This document shows positions 24,331 through 36,120 of a DNA stretch of 64,000 nucleotides, in pieces; the first letter of the stretch is position 1, and each line of letters starts with the position of its first letter. The translations under genes were made by a program, and so were the position numbers. The stretch lies in contig MNCI01005813.1 of the NCBI GenBank assembly GCA_015680685.1, forward strand, positions 132,373-196,372. The letters are read 5' to 3'. The DNA is from Gnetum montanum. Taxonomy: Eukaryota > Streptophyta > Gnetopsida > Gnetales > Gnetaceae. Below the pieces are notes generated by a model. It did no database searches. It was not told the origin of the DNA and saw nothing but the letters and a program-made list of their open reading frames with translations.

Positions 24331-25500
24331 TAGTTAAATGTGTATGTCATGATATGGAATGGGTTGAACGAATTTGCTGCTCGTAAGATTGGTGTTTCTA
24401 CAAGTTTCTCCTTTAATTGTTGGAATGCTTGTTCACATTCTTAGTCTAAATGAAAGGTGCATCATTCTTTGTAAGTTCTACCAACAACTTTGGAATCTTA
24501 GAGAAATTCTCAATAAAATGTTGGTAGTAACCAATGTGTCCAAGGAATGACTAGACATCTTATACAGTCTCTAGTTGGTGTGTTATTCCTTGGATGATCC
24601 TTATTTTTTTTGGGCCTACCTCAATCCCTCTTTGTGAAATTTGGTGCCCTAGCATAATGCTTTCTTAGACCATGAGATGTCTCTTTTACTAGTTGAGTTG
24701 TATGTTTGTCTCTACACATCTCTTCAGTACTTGCTCAAGTTGGTCCAAGGCTTGCTCAAATGTAGCTTCATAGGTGGAGAATTCATCCACAAAGACTTCA
24801 ACACCACTACTAATTTTTGTTGAAAGATACTTAGGACCAAGCGTTGAAATGTTGCAGGGGCATTGCATAGGGCAAATGACATCTTATAATATGCAAAAGT
24901 CCCCAATGGACTCATGAATGTTGTCTTGGCTTAGCCTTCTAGCACAATTTGGATTTGCTTATAGCCACTATAACCATCTAAGAAACTATAATAACAATGC
25001 CCAAATATGGTAACTAACACTTGATCTACAAATGACAAAGAAAAATGATCCTTAAATGTTGCCATATTTAATAGTCTAAAGTTGATGCAAACCTACCATT
25101 TGCCACTCTTCTTTGATACTACTATGAGTGGGCTAACCCACTCACTATCCACGATTGGATAGGTTAACCCCACCTTAAGGAGTTATTCTATCTCCTCCTT
25201 AACTATTTGTTTTAATTTGGGATTAACTACCTCTGTAGATATCTTCTAGGCTTCATGGCTAGATCAATGTAGATGCGATGCTGGCATATCCTTGGATTGA
25301 TTCTTATTAGCTCTAGATATGACCAAGAAAAGGCTATTGACCATTTATTCACCACTTTCAACAACTTTTCTTTTCATTCTTGAGCAGTTTTGGCATTAAT
25401 GATGACTAGTTTACCATTCTTTAAAAATGCATACTCCATACTGGTCGGTAAATTTTTTAGTTCTAAGGGCTCCTAGTTGAAGTGATCGGGGATCTTCAAC
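24331..25500 (-). pseudogene. Element B reverse transcriptase
   Basis: This is a decayed Ty3/gypsy reverse transcriptase. The minus strand shows GTFAYYKMSFALCNAPATFQ (24724-24915), the conserved motif before the catalytic centre. The centre itself reads FVDEFS at 24777-24794: the second Asp of the usual DD pair is Glu, so even without the stops the enzyme would be damaged. C keeps FMDDFS at the equivalent site. Earlier parts of the domain (25000-25480) are legible only across several frames. Confidence 0.85.
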
Positions 25501-26260
25501 TCTCCGCAACAGGTATCATCATCTTCATTAGAGAGTTGGGAATGAGATTTTTTAATTTTATCCATGCCTTCAACATATGCACATGTTAGAATCTCAGTTG
25601 GCTCCATGCATATTTTGCTACTATCTTAATCAACTATCAACCACTAGGTGCCCTGCTACTTTGTGGTTGCAATGTATAAACAACATTGAATATTAATTTC
25701 TTGTGAACATTGATTGCATGCCTTAATGTATGTACTTTTGATTGACCAAATATTTTTCATGCAATTGCACCCATTATCGTTGTATGTGATGCATGGAATA
25801 TGCTTCCTCTCAGTTTTGCCTAGATCATTTTCCTTGGATATTTCTAAGGATAGGTCCCTTATACCCATTCACACATTGACCATGCTTAACCAAGCCCTTC
25901 CCATAATGATGGGAAAGTCACTTTTGTAGTTTTTCACCTTGATTACTAGAAAATCAGTAGGATAGGATCACCCACAGACTATGATCACAATGTCCTCTAC
26001 TAATCCCAAAGGGATAGTATTTGATTGATCTAATAATTCTAAATGGATGTTACTCTTCTTAAGAGGTGGTAGGTTTCAATCCTTGTACATATAAGGGGAG
26101 ATGAGGTTAACTCCAGAACTAAAGTCAAGAAGAGCTTTGCATGGCTCTTGTCTAGCAATCTATAGATAGACGAGTGGACTTCTTAGATCAAATCTTTTTG
26201 TAGGAAGGTTACCAGCCTTAATCCAATAAAAAATAGCATGGATTAACATTGCAGTGCAGA
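25501..26260 (-). pseudogene. Element B protease
   Basis: This is a decayed aspartic protease of Athila type. The active-site region reads LLDFSSGVNLISPYMYKD with the catalytic Asp codon at 26124-26126. It is followed in neighbouring frames by GLVEDIVIIVCGWSYPTDF and FPIIMGRALLSMVN. The open piece 25656-25868 (GIRDLSLEISKEND) is its C-terminal end. The usual D-T/S-G is replaced by D-F-S-S-G, in line with the hydrophobic variant of this lineage. A plus-strand frame at 25714-25929 is a shadow. Confidence 0.8.
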
Positions 26261-28682
26261 TCCTAGGTGACACTTGGTTTGAAGGGCACTTGAAGGTATT
26301 TGATGCAGAGGATGAGGATGCTAGAGATGCAGGATGATCAACTGGAGTAGGTTGTGAGAGTTGGAGGGGACTGTTGGACTGAAAGAAAGGTTGTTTCCTT
26401 GATCAATTATCTGGACCACTTGGTTGAAAAATTGGTTGTGAGTGTACAACCCTTGTAGCATTTTGTTGTTGTGGTTGTGAAAGAATTTCACCTTACATGG
26501 ATAGAGTAGAAGGTAACTAAGTTAAAGGTGGAGGTGTAGGTGTAGAGGGATGTAGAGGATGATAAGGATATGGATATGGGTTTTCCCTTTAGTAGATGGT
26601 GAATGTATTCAGTGGTACTCTGGAGGGTAATAGTGATGATGGAGTGATGCATGACTCATAGAACTTATAGGGGAGATGGGATACTAAACATAATAGTTGT
26701 ATGGATCTAGTTACCTATAAGGGCACTCCTATATTAGTGGTGGCATTTCCAATGATTGTGGTTAATATCAGTATTGGTATTGTTCATAAGGTTGTGGAGG
26801 AAAGCTTGTTGTTGCTAGTGGAACTATCTTGGACTAGCTTGAGGGTAAAGCAATCATCTTGGAGCTTGCCTACATGCTCGGCGAGGATTCAATGTGTACA
26901 CTCTAGAATCTAGTAAGTGTGACACCATAGGGCAACATCCCTTTGGATGTTCATATTAATATATGTCACATTTAGTTTCATCATTAGAGTCAGACTCCAT
27001 AACTTCCACTACTAGAATAGCTTTTCCTTTACCTCTTTGGTAGACATGTTTAGCTTCTTTTCACCTCCTACTATTATGATCACTATTTTTCTCTTTGGAT
27101 TCTTTGGCAATAAGTGGTTTGAAAATTTTCATCCAAAGAGCTCCATAACTTGTCAACCTTGGCTGAAATATCAGAAATAGATTTTTGGATGGGCATGGTC
27201 TTTCTATTCACTACTTCATCAAGTGGTGATTCCTCCTCATCACAAAATCAAACCTCTCATTTTTAATGGAAGGATTCCTGGTATATTCTTTAGCACTTTC
27301 TCTCTTTCATAGCTCACCTTTTGCTTTTGCTACTTGCTCAATTAACCTTTGAATTTGATGAGCTCTCATTTTAGACAATATTCCTTGGGCATACATCCCA
27401 AGGGTTCTTCTTATTTCTGCTCTAAGCCCATCTATGATGTGGCAAAGTTATTTCCTTTGAGAGTAACCATGGCTAGGGCATTGATATAGGAGTGAATTGT
27501 ATTGGTCCGTGGTAGCATCCAAGGGTTCATGTGCTTCTTATTTCTAACTTTGGATTTGCCTTCTTAGATTAGACACTCTATAGTACGCTTGGTATTTGTC
27601 ATTAAATAGTTATAACATGGTACTCCATCTATGTATAGATTTTGACTCTAAGGATCAGTACCAACTTTTAGCTTCATTAATGAGTGTCCTTGGGAAAAGC
27701 TTTAGTTTCCGCCACTTCTTTTCTATGTTTTATAAGGCACAGGCATCTTGAAAGGCTTGTAAATGTGTTTGTAGATTAGAATTGTATCCCCCCTCAAATC
27801 TTGGAATATTATTCATGTCTAGATGGTTGATTCAACTATCCTTCATATGCTTGGTTAGGATTCTTATTACCTCTACAATGTTGAGCATACTTCAAGTTAC
27901 CAATAATGGTTCATCATCATCACTATGTTGATGACGTTGATGATGATTTTCACCACCCTTTCAATTTTGGTGGCCTTCATGGTCATTGTTCCTTCGTCAA
28001 TCACCTTCATCATGGTTTTTTTAATGGTGGCTTCCATGAGAACTATTAGATAAAGAGGAATGTTTAGAATTAGATGAAGAGGATGAAGAGGAAGGTGGAC
28101 AGCCACCACCACTATGGTGTTCACCACCACTCTTACACTTATTACGATCACCATCCTTAGATCCCTTGTTGTTGTGATGTTTACCTGAGTCCCTACCTTG
28201 GCTATCACTTTTTCGTGATCCCAATTTATGAGTAGTTGATCACAAGGTTAGGTTCATACCCTCACCATTAGTAGTAGGGGGTGGAGAATCTTCATGTTGA
28301 GAACCTTCCAAGGGAGGATCCTCATTGTCTTCTTGATCTAGTAGGAACAAGGGGTTAGTGTAATATTTTTCCTTTGTAGCTTCATGGAGTTTCTCCTTAT
28401 GTTTATCTTGTTTACATTGTGTTTTAGTGGGATAGTAGTTCTGAGTGTCATAGCCCTTCACAACGTACTATTCTTGAAGATCTACTATGCCCAACTTCTT
28501 AAGGCTTTTAAATAACATTTTAGGCATAGATCTATCGGGGGGCAAGATGATGTTGCCCTCCATATCTTGCCATTGCATTTGGTTATCTTGATGTAGGATG
28601 AAGGTGAAATTTAGTATACCACCTTGCATTCTTGTGGGACTAGTGGTTTAGTATCTTTAGGCTTACGAGCAGAAGAAGACAT
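26261..28682 (-). pseudogene. Element B gag
   Basis: This is a structural Gag remnant starting at the minus-strand ATG 28680-28682 (MSSSARKPKDTK). The N-terminal part is open only in pieces (28240-28461, 28021-28224, the latter a Ser/His/Lys-rich tail). The capsid-like domain (27240-27780) shows YAQGILSKMRAHQIQRLIEQ. The Cys-His motif near 26918-26965 has lost a Cys and gained a stop by C-to-T changes but still reads YEHPKGCCPM. A Pro/Gln-rich linker leads to protease. The plus-strand frame at 26701-26913 and the minus frame at 27897-28208 are shadows. Confidence 0.78.
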
Positions 28683-28818
28683 TTTGCAAAACAAAATAAA
28701 ATTATCAGTATGCTTTTATAATTTTATATATAGTGGAAATGATATGGATGTTTAGGTTTGTACAATGATATTAGCAATATTTACTTAGACCTAAATAGCA
28801 CATGTTCCACAAACAAAA

Positions 28819-28836
28819 TCCCTGACAATGGTACCA
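28819..28836 (-). other. Element B primer-binding site, tRNA-Asp-like
   Basis: The minus strand reads TGGTACCATTGTCAGGGA one base inside the 5' LTR. It differs from the Athila-type tRNA-Asp site only by transitions, by eye. Confidence 0.68.
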
Positions 28837-28837
28837 A

Positions 28838-29764
28838 TGATGAGTGACAAGGTACCCCTATGCCAAACGATATGAATCACAAAGCATTCATGCATGATTT
28901 GATCGAATTCTACAAACTTCATCATTTTTAGTGCACTAACCCTTTAGGAAGTGAATCTAGCCTTAAGGTTAATCATTGTCTTCCTAGTTACACTTGTGAC
29001 ATTGGTTGGTATGGTTAACTATAACTGAGGTATTCAATTTTTATCATTTTTTATGTTTTATAAGTTGGTGCTCAAATGTAGATAAAGGTAATTTTATTAA
29101 CTAATCTAAATTAATTAATTAACCAATCATTTAACTAATCCTACCATAAGTATTTATTCCCACTTTCTGTACATGTCCTAAACCCATGTATCCATTACTG
29201 GGCAACCAAGCATTACCTTATTGGGCATACCAAGCAATAACACTGACGGGATTACCAAGTGAATATGTGTTACATTTGAAGTAGTCACACGTATGTATTT
29301 AATCTATCTATCTTAATAACCTCATTAACTCAATTGGTAGAAAATATTTGCAAAATAATTCAGAATAATTAATAAAAAATAAAAAAATTGAATGCATAAA
29401 TAAAATAGCTAATCTATCCAAAGTGTTGCAAGGTTTATAAGAAAGTTTTTTTTATTGGTTATACACTCTCATTCTTAGGTACAACAATGTTTGAATAAAG
29501 ATTTGTACACTCAATGACTTCTGCTACACGCACTCAGAGAAAAAATTCTAACTTTCAAATGGAAAAAGTGCAAGAGCTTCACTGCTACTCAAATCTAGAT
29601 TGCTATAATTGCAGCTGGTAGGCATGTATTTATAGATGACAGATAGACATTGCATCGATGAGGCCTCATCGATGCAAGGCAAGATGCATTGACAAGGCCT
29701 CATCAACGCAGTCACTTGCATTGACAAGGCCTCATCAATGCAACCAACTAAAGATGACTTGTCA
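28838..29764 (-). repeat. Element B 5' LTR
   Basis: It pairs with 16486-17381 and runs from TGATGAG to CTTGTCA. The U3 side holds three palindromic units of the type GATGAGGCCTCATC, the first a perfect 26-bp palindrome (29651-29676). The terminal TGACAAG (minus strand) differs from TGATGAG in the 3' LTR. Confidence 0.9.
29627..29634 (-). promoter_or_regulatory. TATA box of the element B 5' LTR
   Basis: The minus strand reads TATAAATA, as at 17262-17269 in the 3' LTR. It lies about 17 bp from the palindrome array. Confidence 0.65.
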
Positions 29765-30366
29765 TGAATAAGGGCAGAGTAGATTGAAAACTAATTTCTA
29801 TTGTCTATCGAGCCTAACAGAAGTAACCGTTCCACTTTCCTAAATACATGATGGACACATATAGCACTACTCAGCTACCAAATATTAAGTGTTGTGGGTT
29901 ACCAAGTACTATATGAGTGCTTAAAGTGGCCATGCTCATGTTCATTAACTATTGAAAATAAATTATTTAATCAAATGCTTTAAAGTAAAGAACAAGAAAA
30001 TAAAATGCAATAAGAAAAATATTAAGCTATTCTTAGTGTTGCAAGGATTGTCAATAGAGTTCATTTTATTCCCATCACACTGCTGTGCTCAGGTACATTA
30101 GTGCTTAAGCAAAGAACTGTTTATACTTTAGACTCCTTTTGTAGGTGCTAAGAAAATATTCTAACTCTATGGAGAAGAAACAACAAGAGCTTTACTAATT
30201 TTCTTGAAAACTAAAAATTGAATAATGAATTACTTCCAAAACTGGAGCCCAGGCATAGTATTTATAGACTCAAGGTATATACCCCAATGTCAAACATCTA
30301 ATGTTACATCCAGGCCATGAAATCAAGGCTTTGACGTCATAATTGAAATTAAACAATGATTCATCA
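29765..30366 (-). repeat. Element C 3' LTR, second part
   Basis: It resumes after B and aligns with 39042-39664 of the 5' LTR (GAGTAGATTGAAAACTAAT and onward). It ends TTCATCA at 30366, followed by the polypurine tract (plus-strand TACCCCCATG). A TATA box lies at 30259-30266 on the minus strand. Confidence 0.9.
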
Positions 30367-32425
30367 TACCCCCATGACTAAATAAAAACTTGTCCTTAAG
30401 TGAAGAAGAGAGGATCAAGTTCTTTATAATATAACATATTGGGTAGGTATGGGATTATTAACTGACATGACAAACTAACTTAGATGAAATGGACATATAG
30501 AATTTGAGTGCCCAAGTGTATAGAATTACAATTTTTAAAACATTGGGTCTTCATGATAAGAGGAGTGAACACCCTGGAGAATATTGACATCCAGATCCTC
30601 TTGGCAACAAGAGAATGAGAGAGAGAGAAGAGATCCTTTGATCACAAATGGTCTTCATTTTATGGTATTACTGCATCATCCTTGGTGAAGATAGTCTCGC
30701 TTCCAGTTCATGCTTCTGACTGCAATCACAACAGGATGATGAATTAGTATGTAATGTGTAACACATAGTGATTAAATGCCTTGTCTCATTGGTGGTTACA
30801 CTCAGCTAGGTTGTGATTGTGGTTGATTGGTTACCTGAGTAGTGTTAGCAGGAAGGTTGACAGATAGGGTTAATTAAATTAAGTGGTCCATTAAATTTGA
30901 GAAAAGTTTAATACAAGGAAATATTTGAAGAGGGTATAAGAATTCACAACAATGAAAAGAACAATTCACTAAAAACTATTATGAAGATGTGTACAATTGG
31001 ATATCATTGATGGGGTAAGCAAAAAGAATTTTATTGTAAAAATGTCTAAGGATAAAGAACTTAACTAACCCAACCAAAAGATATGCAAGTGGGTCCTTCC
31101 CAAAGTAGGCATAGGCCTTTTATGCCCTTGCATAACGTCAAACCAAAGAGTTCGTGGGCTCCATGGATGATTAATGGTATAGAAGGTTAAGTACAAAAAA
31201 TTGGAAGTAACTAACTAAGAATTCTGACACATCAAACTAGGACATCAAACCAAAACATGAAACTGATAGTGAGGTCGAACATGGAAAGCATAGATGGAGA
31301 AGAGAGAGATAGTGAAATGGAGTTCCTGATTATGGTCACATGAAGTCCGTTGTGGATTTTGTGGTTAAATGACTTGATATGATCCATCCTCAGACCAGAC
31401 CAAAACCAACCACTTTCAGTTACTTCACATCAACATTCTAAGACCAATCCATCCCCTGAGACACAAGAGTGCTTCCATAGAACATCCACCATTCCAAATT
31501 AGAGAAGAAGTAGGAAGTGAGGAAGGGCCTTAGTTAGAGGAGATGAGTTTCATAATTAGTGTTTATAGCCTATTTATTTGGTCTAAAGGGTGTGCTTTGA
31601 ATTTCCATTATTTTTTTTTTTGAAATGGAAACCACACCATGCAAAGACACATGCATTTATTTTGTCCAAGGGGTGTGCTTTGAATCCTCATCTTTTTTTT
31701 TTCTTTATTTTCTTCTTGATAAGAACCACACCATGTGGGGACATATGAATTTATTTTATCCAAGGGGTGTGCTTTAAATTCCCATCATTTTTTTCTAATG
31801 AAAACCACACCATGCAAGGACTTATTTAACTTCCTTTATTGATTGACATGAAATGGTAAGAAATTCATAGAAACACACATGCACCCAAGCAAATAGAAAA
31901 GTACAAAGAATACTGAATCCCCTTGAAGCTACACCCTATTCAAACCTTTAAATCCTTCCCAATTTTGGAAACTATCAAAGTCACAAATTCATTAAAGTTT
32001 TATTAGTGAAAAAGGGACTACACATTTCCAAAATAAGGAAAATCATAGTGTGTGGATGGGTCGATGTTATGGACTCACTACCTATTACATGAAAAAGAAA
32101 CCATTTCCTAATTATTCGTAATGAAATTCAAAACTAGAAATTAGACACCAACAATCAAATAACAAAAATAGTACATACCACCATCTAGTAACGCATTACC
32201 AATGTACCTGGCACTTATTAACAAAAAGTTAGAAAATCACACCAAATAAAAGAAAATATAGAAGAAAGTGTATATTATTCAATAAATATCAAATGTACTA
32301 ATGATGGTGTAAAAAAAAATTCGAAAAGATTAATAACATGAAAATAAGAAGATGTAAAACAAAGAACATGTAAAACAAAAACTTGTAAAATGAAAAATGT
32401 GTAAAATAGAAAAAAGTTGAAAAAT
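30367..32425 (-). other. Element C 3' non-coding region
   Basis: No gene is seen. Near the LTR the minus-strand motif TTGTGATTGCAG (CAG at 30720-30722) is followed by only about 150 bp of unique sequence, including GAGAGAGAGAG at about 30615, instead of the extra ORF of B and D. Around 31570-31830 the hairpin unit is present three times. The first copy has arms TTTCCAT (31602-31608) and ATGGAAA (31625-31631). Confidence 0.7.
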
Positions 32426-33659
32426 TGAGGAGCTGCTTAAATGGTTAGCATGGTTGGCCATCTCCCCCATGAATAAGTTGAAAGAAGAGGATCCGAAATA
32501 TGGAGCATTGTTGTCCATTAGATGAGGTTCTTTTTGTGTTAGCTAGCATATGCTCATGGAAAGGCTTAATTTTTTGGATGTTAACTAGCTATTTCTTATT
32601 TGGGCTCTTAGGTTTATAGATCATCATGGCCCCTAAAGAAAAAGTTTCATAAATGATATAAGGTCTTTCCCACAACATCTAAAACTTAGTTTGGTGTGGT
32701 ATGTGTGTGGGGTTCTAGTAGGGAACCTTATCTCTTGGTCAAAATTTAACTTTTCTAATTTTTAGGTCATGATACTTTTTGTTATAAGCCTTGTGTAACT
32801 CATTATATGATAAGGCCACTAATCAATTTTTGTCTAGCAAGTTGAGGTTCATTAATCTTTCTTTTTTTGGGGTAGACTTAAGTCAAGGTCAATGTCACAA
32901 ACTGTTGAAAGTGTACATAGTTTAGATTGAATAGGAAGTTTTGGTAGTTTACCATACACAAGCTTATAGGGAGAGTAGCTTATAAGAAGTTTCTAAGTTG
33001 AGTGGTAGGCCCAAAGAGAATCATTGAGTTTTGTGCTCTAGTCCTTCCTATAGTTGCTAATAGTTCTTATTAGTATTCTTATGATTTTCCTATTAGTAAC
33101 CTCCACTTTATCATTAGCTTGGGGATGGTAAGGTGTTGTGAGTGTGTGTTCAACCCCTAAGTGTTGCATGAGCTTTCAAAAAGTAGTGCCTGTAAAATAA
33201 GTTCCAGTATTAAAAATCAATGCACGTGGCACACCAAATTTGTTTACAATATTTTTTTGTACAAACCAAGTAGCAGTAGAAGATGTATAGTTGATGACGA
33301 CTGCTACTTCTACTCATTTTGTACAATAGTCAACAACAACTATGATGTATGCCTTTTCATTTGACCTGAGTGTGATGGGACCCATGAATTCAATGCCCCA
33401 AATGTTGAATGGTTATAATGGTTGAATCTATTGTCAAGGTTCCTTCATTCAAGTAGTCATTCCACCATCCTGTTGGCATCATTCATAAGAGCAAATGAAA
33501 TGGTGAGCATCCCTGAAGAGTGTTGGCCAATAGTACCCTACGATTAGGATTTTAATGGTCATGTGTCTCCTAGCATAGTGTCTTCCATAAGGACCTTCAT
33601 GAGTGTCTTGGAGCACACATAGTTGATTAGCATCAGGGACACACCAATGAACTAGGCCA
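32426..33659 (-). pseudogene. Element C integrase region
   Basis: This is a decayed integrase. The zinc-binding N-terminal domain is clearest at 33479-33697: HEGPYGRHYARRH, then GYYWPTLFRDAHHFIC. Core and C-terminal parts are scattered over several frames, and the end reads LIHGGDGQPC at about 32455, matching A and B. A short minus frame at 32330-32518 and a plus frame at 33161-33364 are shadows. Confidence 0.82.
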
Positions 33660-34250
33660 TCAGTGCACACCTTGTAGAGGTGTCCATTGATCTCCATGAA
33701 CTGCTTTACTTAGTGAAGAATCTGTTGTTTCCTGGCATCTCTTGAGTGAGAAGATAGGTAAGAATGTTATCATACCATTTTGGCTCATTGGACATTTTTT
33801 AGTTATTGCCCCAGAAAAGAGGAGTTCATTAGAAAACATGTCAAAGAGTGGACTTTCTTCCTCTTCATCATCCCAACGCAACTGAGACAAGTGATTAGAG
33901 ACCACATTCTCAGTGTCCTTTCGATCTATCATTGTAAGATTGAATTCCTACGGGATTACCAGCCACCATATGACATGGGGGCTCACTATTGACTTGTTCA
34001 TTGTAAGATCAAATTCCAAGCACATAATGCCTAAACTTCTCTAGAGCAAACACCACTACCATCAATTTTTTTTTGTAGTGGTGTAGTTTAATTATGCACC
34101 CACAATGCTTCAATTGGTGTAGTGGATGTAGTATAGATTTTTTTTGTCATCTAACTATATCAACATAACTCCCAAAGCATAATTTGATGCATTTTTCATG
34201 ATGCGAAATGGTCTAGACTAGTCTGGTGCTTGTAGAACTGGGGTTGCTAC
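33660..34250 (-). pseudogene. Element C RNase H domain
   Basis: Its end is open at 33660-33932 with MIDRKDTENVVSNHLSQLRW, the tether after RNase H, followed by an acidic stretch (DDEEEESPLFD) shared with B. The catalytic part upstream is broken by stops. The order RT, RH, IN matches Ty3/gypsy. Confidence 0.8.
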
Positions 34251-35500
34251 AAGCTTTTCCTTTAGTTGTTGGAATGCTTTCTCACACTCTATAGTCTAGA
34301 CAAAGGGAGCATCTTTCTTTGTTAGCTCGACCAATAGTTTTGCAATCTTAGAAAATTTCTCTATGAAATGCCGATAGTAGCTTGTGTGTCCAAGAAATGA
34401 TTAAACATATTTAACTATTTTTGGTTGGCAAGTTATTCCTTGGATGACCCTTATTTTTTTAGGGTCCACGTACACGTCAATTCCTACTTGTGAGATTTTG
34501 TGCCCTAATACAATACCCTCCTAGACCATGAGGTGACGTTTTTGCTAATTGAGACATAAGTTAGTTTTGACACATCATTTTAGCACTTGCTCAAGGTAAT
34601 CCAAGGCTTGCTCAAATGTAGCTCCATAGGTGGAAAAGTCATCCATGAAGACTTTTGGACCACTACCAATCTGTTGTTGAAAGATGCTTAGGACCAGACA
34701 TTGAAATGTGGCAAGGGCATTTCATAGATCAAATGACATCTTATGATATGCAAAAGTCTCCTAGGGATTCATGAACATTATCTTTGCTTGGTCCTCTAGT
34801 GCAATTTGAATTTGATTATAGCCACTATAACCATTTAGGAAGCTGTAGTAGTAATGCCTTGATATTGCGTCAAGAACTTGGTCAACAAATGGCAATAGAA
34901 AGTGATCCTTGAATGTTGCCATATTCAACATCTTGAAATCGATGCAGACCTACCATTTTCACCTTTCTTTATTATAATTACAAGGGAGCTAACCCATTTG
35001 TAATCCACAATGGGTTAAATGAACCCTGCCTTGAGGAGTTGCTTGATTTCCTTGATAATTTGCTTCAATTTGGGGTTCAACTGCCTTTGTGGCTATTGTT
35101 TTGGCTTCATGGCTGGGTCGATGTAAATGCAATTCTAGCATATCCTAGGATCAATCCCTATGAGTCTAGGATATGACCAAGCAAAAGCTACTGACCATCT
35201 TCCAAATACTTTCAACAACATCTTTTTCTATTCTAGAGCAAGTCTTGCATTTATTATAACTAGCTTCTTATTTTTCAAAAATACATATTCCATTCTAGCC
35301 TGTAACATTTTTAGTTGAAGGGGTTGTTACTTAAAGTTCTTAGGAATTTCCAACTCTCCCCAAAAGATATCAATTTTTTTATCATCATAGAGTTGGTGAT
35401 GAACTTGCTCAAGTTTATTCATGCTTGTGACATATTCACATGTTAGGCTCTCAGCTGGTTCTGTGCAAAGTATGCTGGTTTTTGAATTAGCAGTCAGCCA
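34251..35500 (-). pseudogene. Element C reverse transcriptase
   Basis: This decayed reverse transcriptase keeps its catalytic motif FMDDFS (34632-34649), unlike B. FSTYGATFEQALDYLEQVLK follows, and upstream pieces such as WVSSLVIIIKK and NALATFQ are legible in shifting frames. The finger domain is poorly preserved. Confidence 0.82.
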
Positions 35501-36120
35501 CTAGGTGCCCTCCTATTTTGTGACTACTATGTACAGACACCTTTGAATTTCTACTTTTGGTGCACACTACTTGCATGCAGAGATGGATGCTTTCTTGATG
35601 GTCCAAAGTTTCTACACACAATTGCATCGATTATTGCTATACACGATGTATGCAACTCTCTTCTTCTCAGTCTTTCCAAATGCATTTTATTTAAAGATTT
35701 CCAAGTAAAGATATCTAATGCACATTCTTGAATCTACCCATGCCCTTCCCATGATGATTAGGAAGTCCCCTTTGTAGTTCTCCACTTTGATTACCAAGAA
35801 GTCGGTAGGATATTACCACCCATAGACAGTTCTCATAATGTCTTCTACCAGTTCCAATGGAACAGGGATGGACTGGTTTGCCAATTCTAATTTGATGTTG
35901 CTCTTCTTAAGAGGAGGCAAGTTTTAGCTAGTGTACATCTCATGAGAAACTAAATTAACATCAAAACATAAATCGAGAAGAGCCTTGCATAGTTTGTTCC
36001 CAATAATCTACAAATAAATCAAAGGACTTCCAAGATTAGCTAATTTCCTGGGAAGGTTTCATTCATAGATCCAATCAAACATGGTGTGAGTAAGCATTAT
36101 GGTATGGATTCTTGATAGAT
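35501..36120 (-). pseudogene. Element C protease
   Basis: The active-site region reads CKALLDLCFDVNLVSHEMY with the catalytic Asp codon at 35972-35974. The usual small residues after it are replaced (DLCFD), so activity is unlikely. The remaining parts line up with the B protease, with frameshifts. Confidence 0.75.

Larger units (their letters stand above)
16486..29764 (-). mobile_element. Element B: 13.3-kb Ty3/gypsy element with an extra 3' ORF
   Basis: B is complete, with LTRs 16486-17381 and 28838-29764, inserted in the 3' LTR of C. The duplicated target reads ATGAA on the left (16481-16485) and ATGAA at 29764-29768. One A is shared with the LTR terminus, so the duplication is 4 or 5 bp depending on that base. 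Minus-strand order is 5' LTR, PBS, gag, PR, RT, RH, IN, 2-kb non-coding region, extra ORF of about 945 codons, polypurine tract, 3' LTR. All coding parts are broken by stops. B is younger than C because it sits inside it. Confidence 0.9.
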
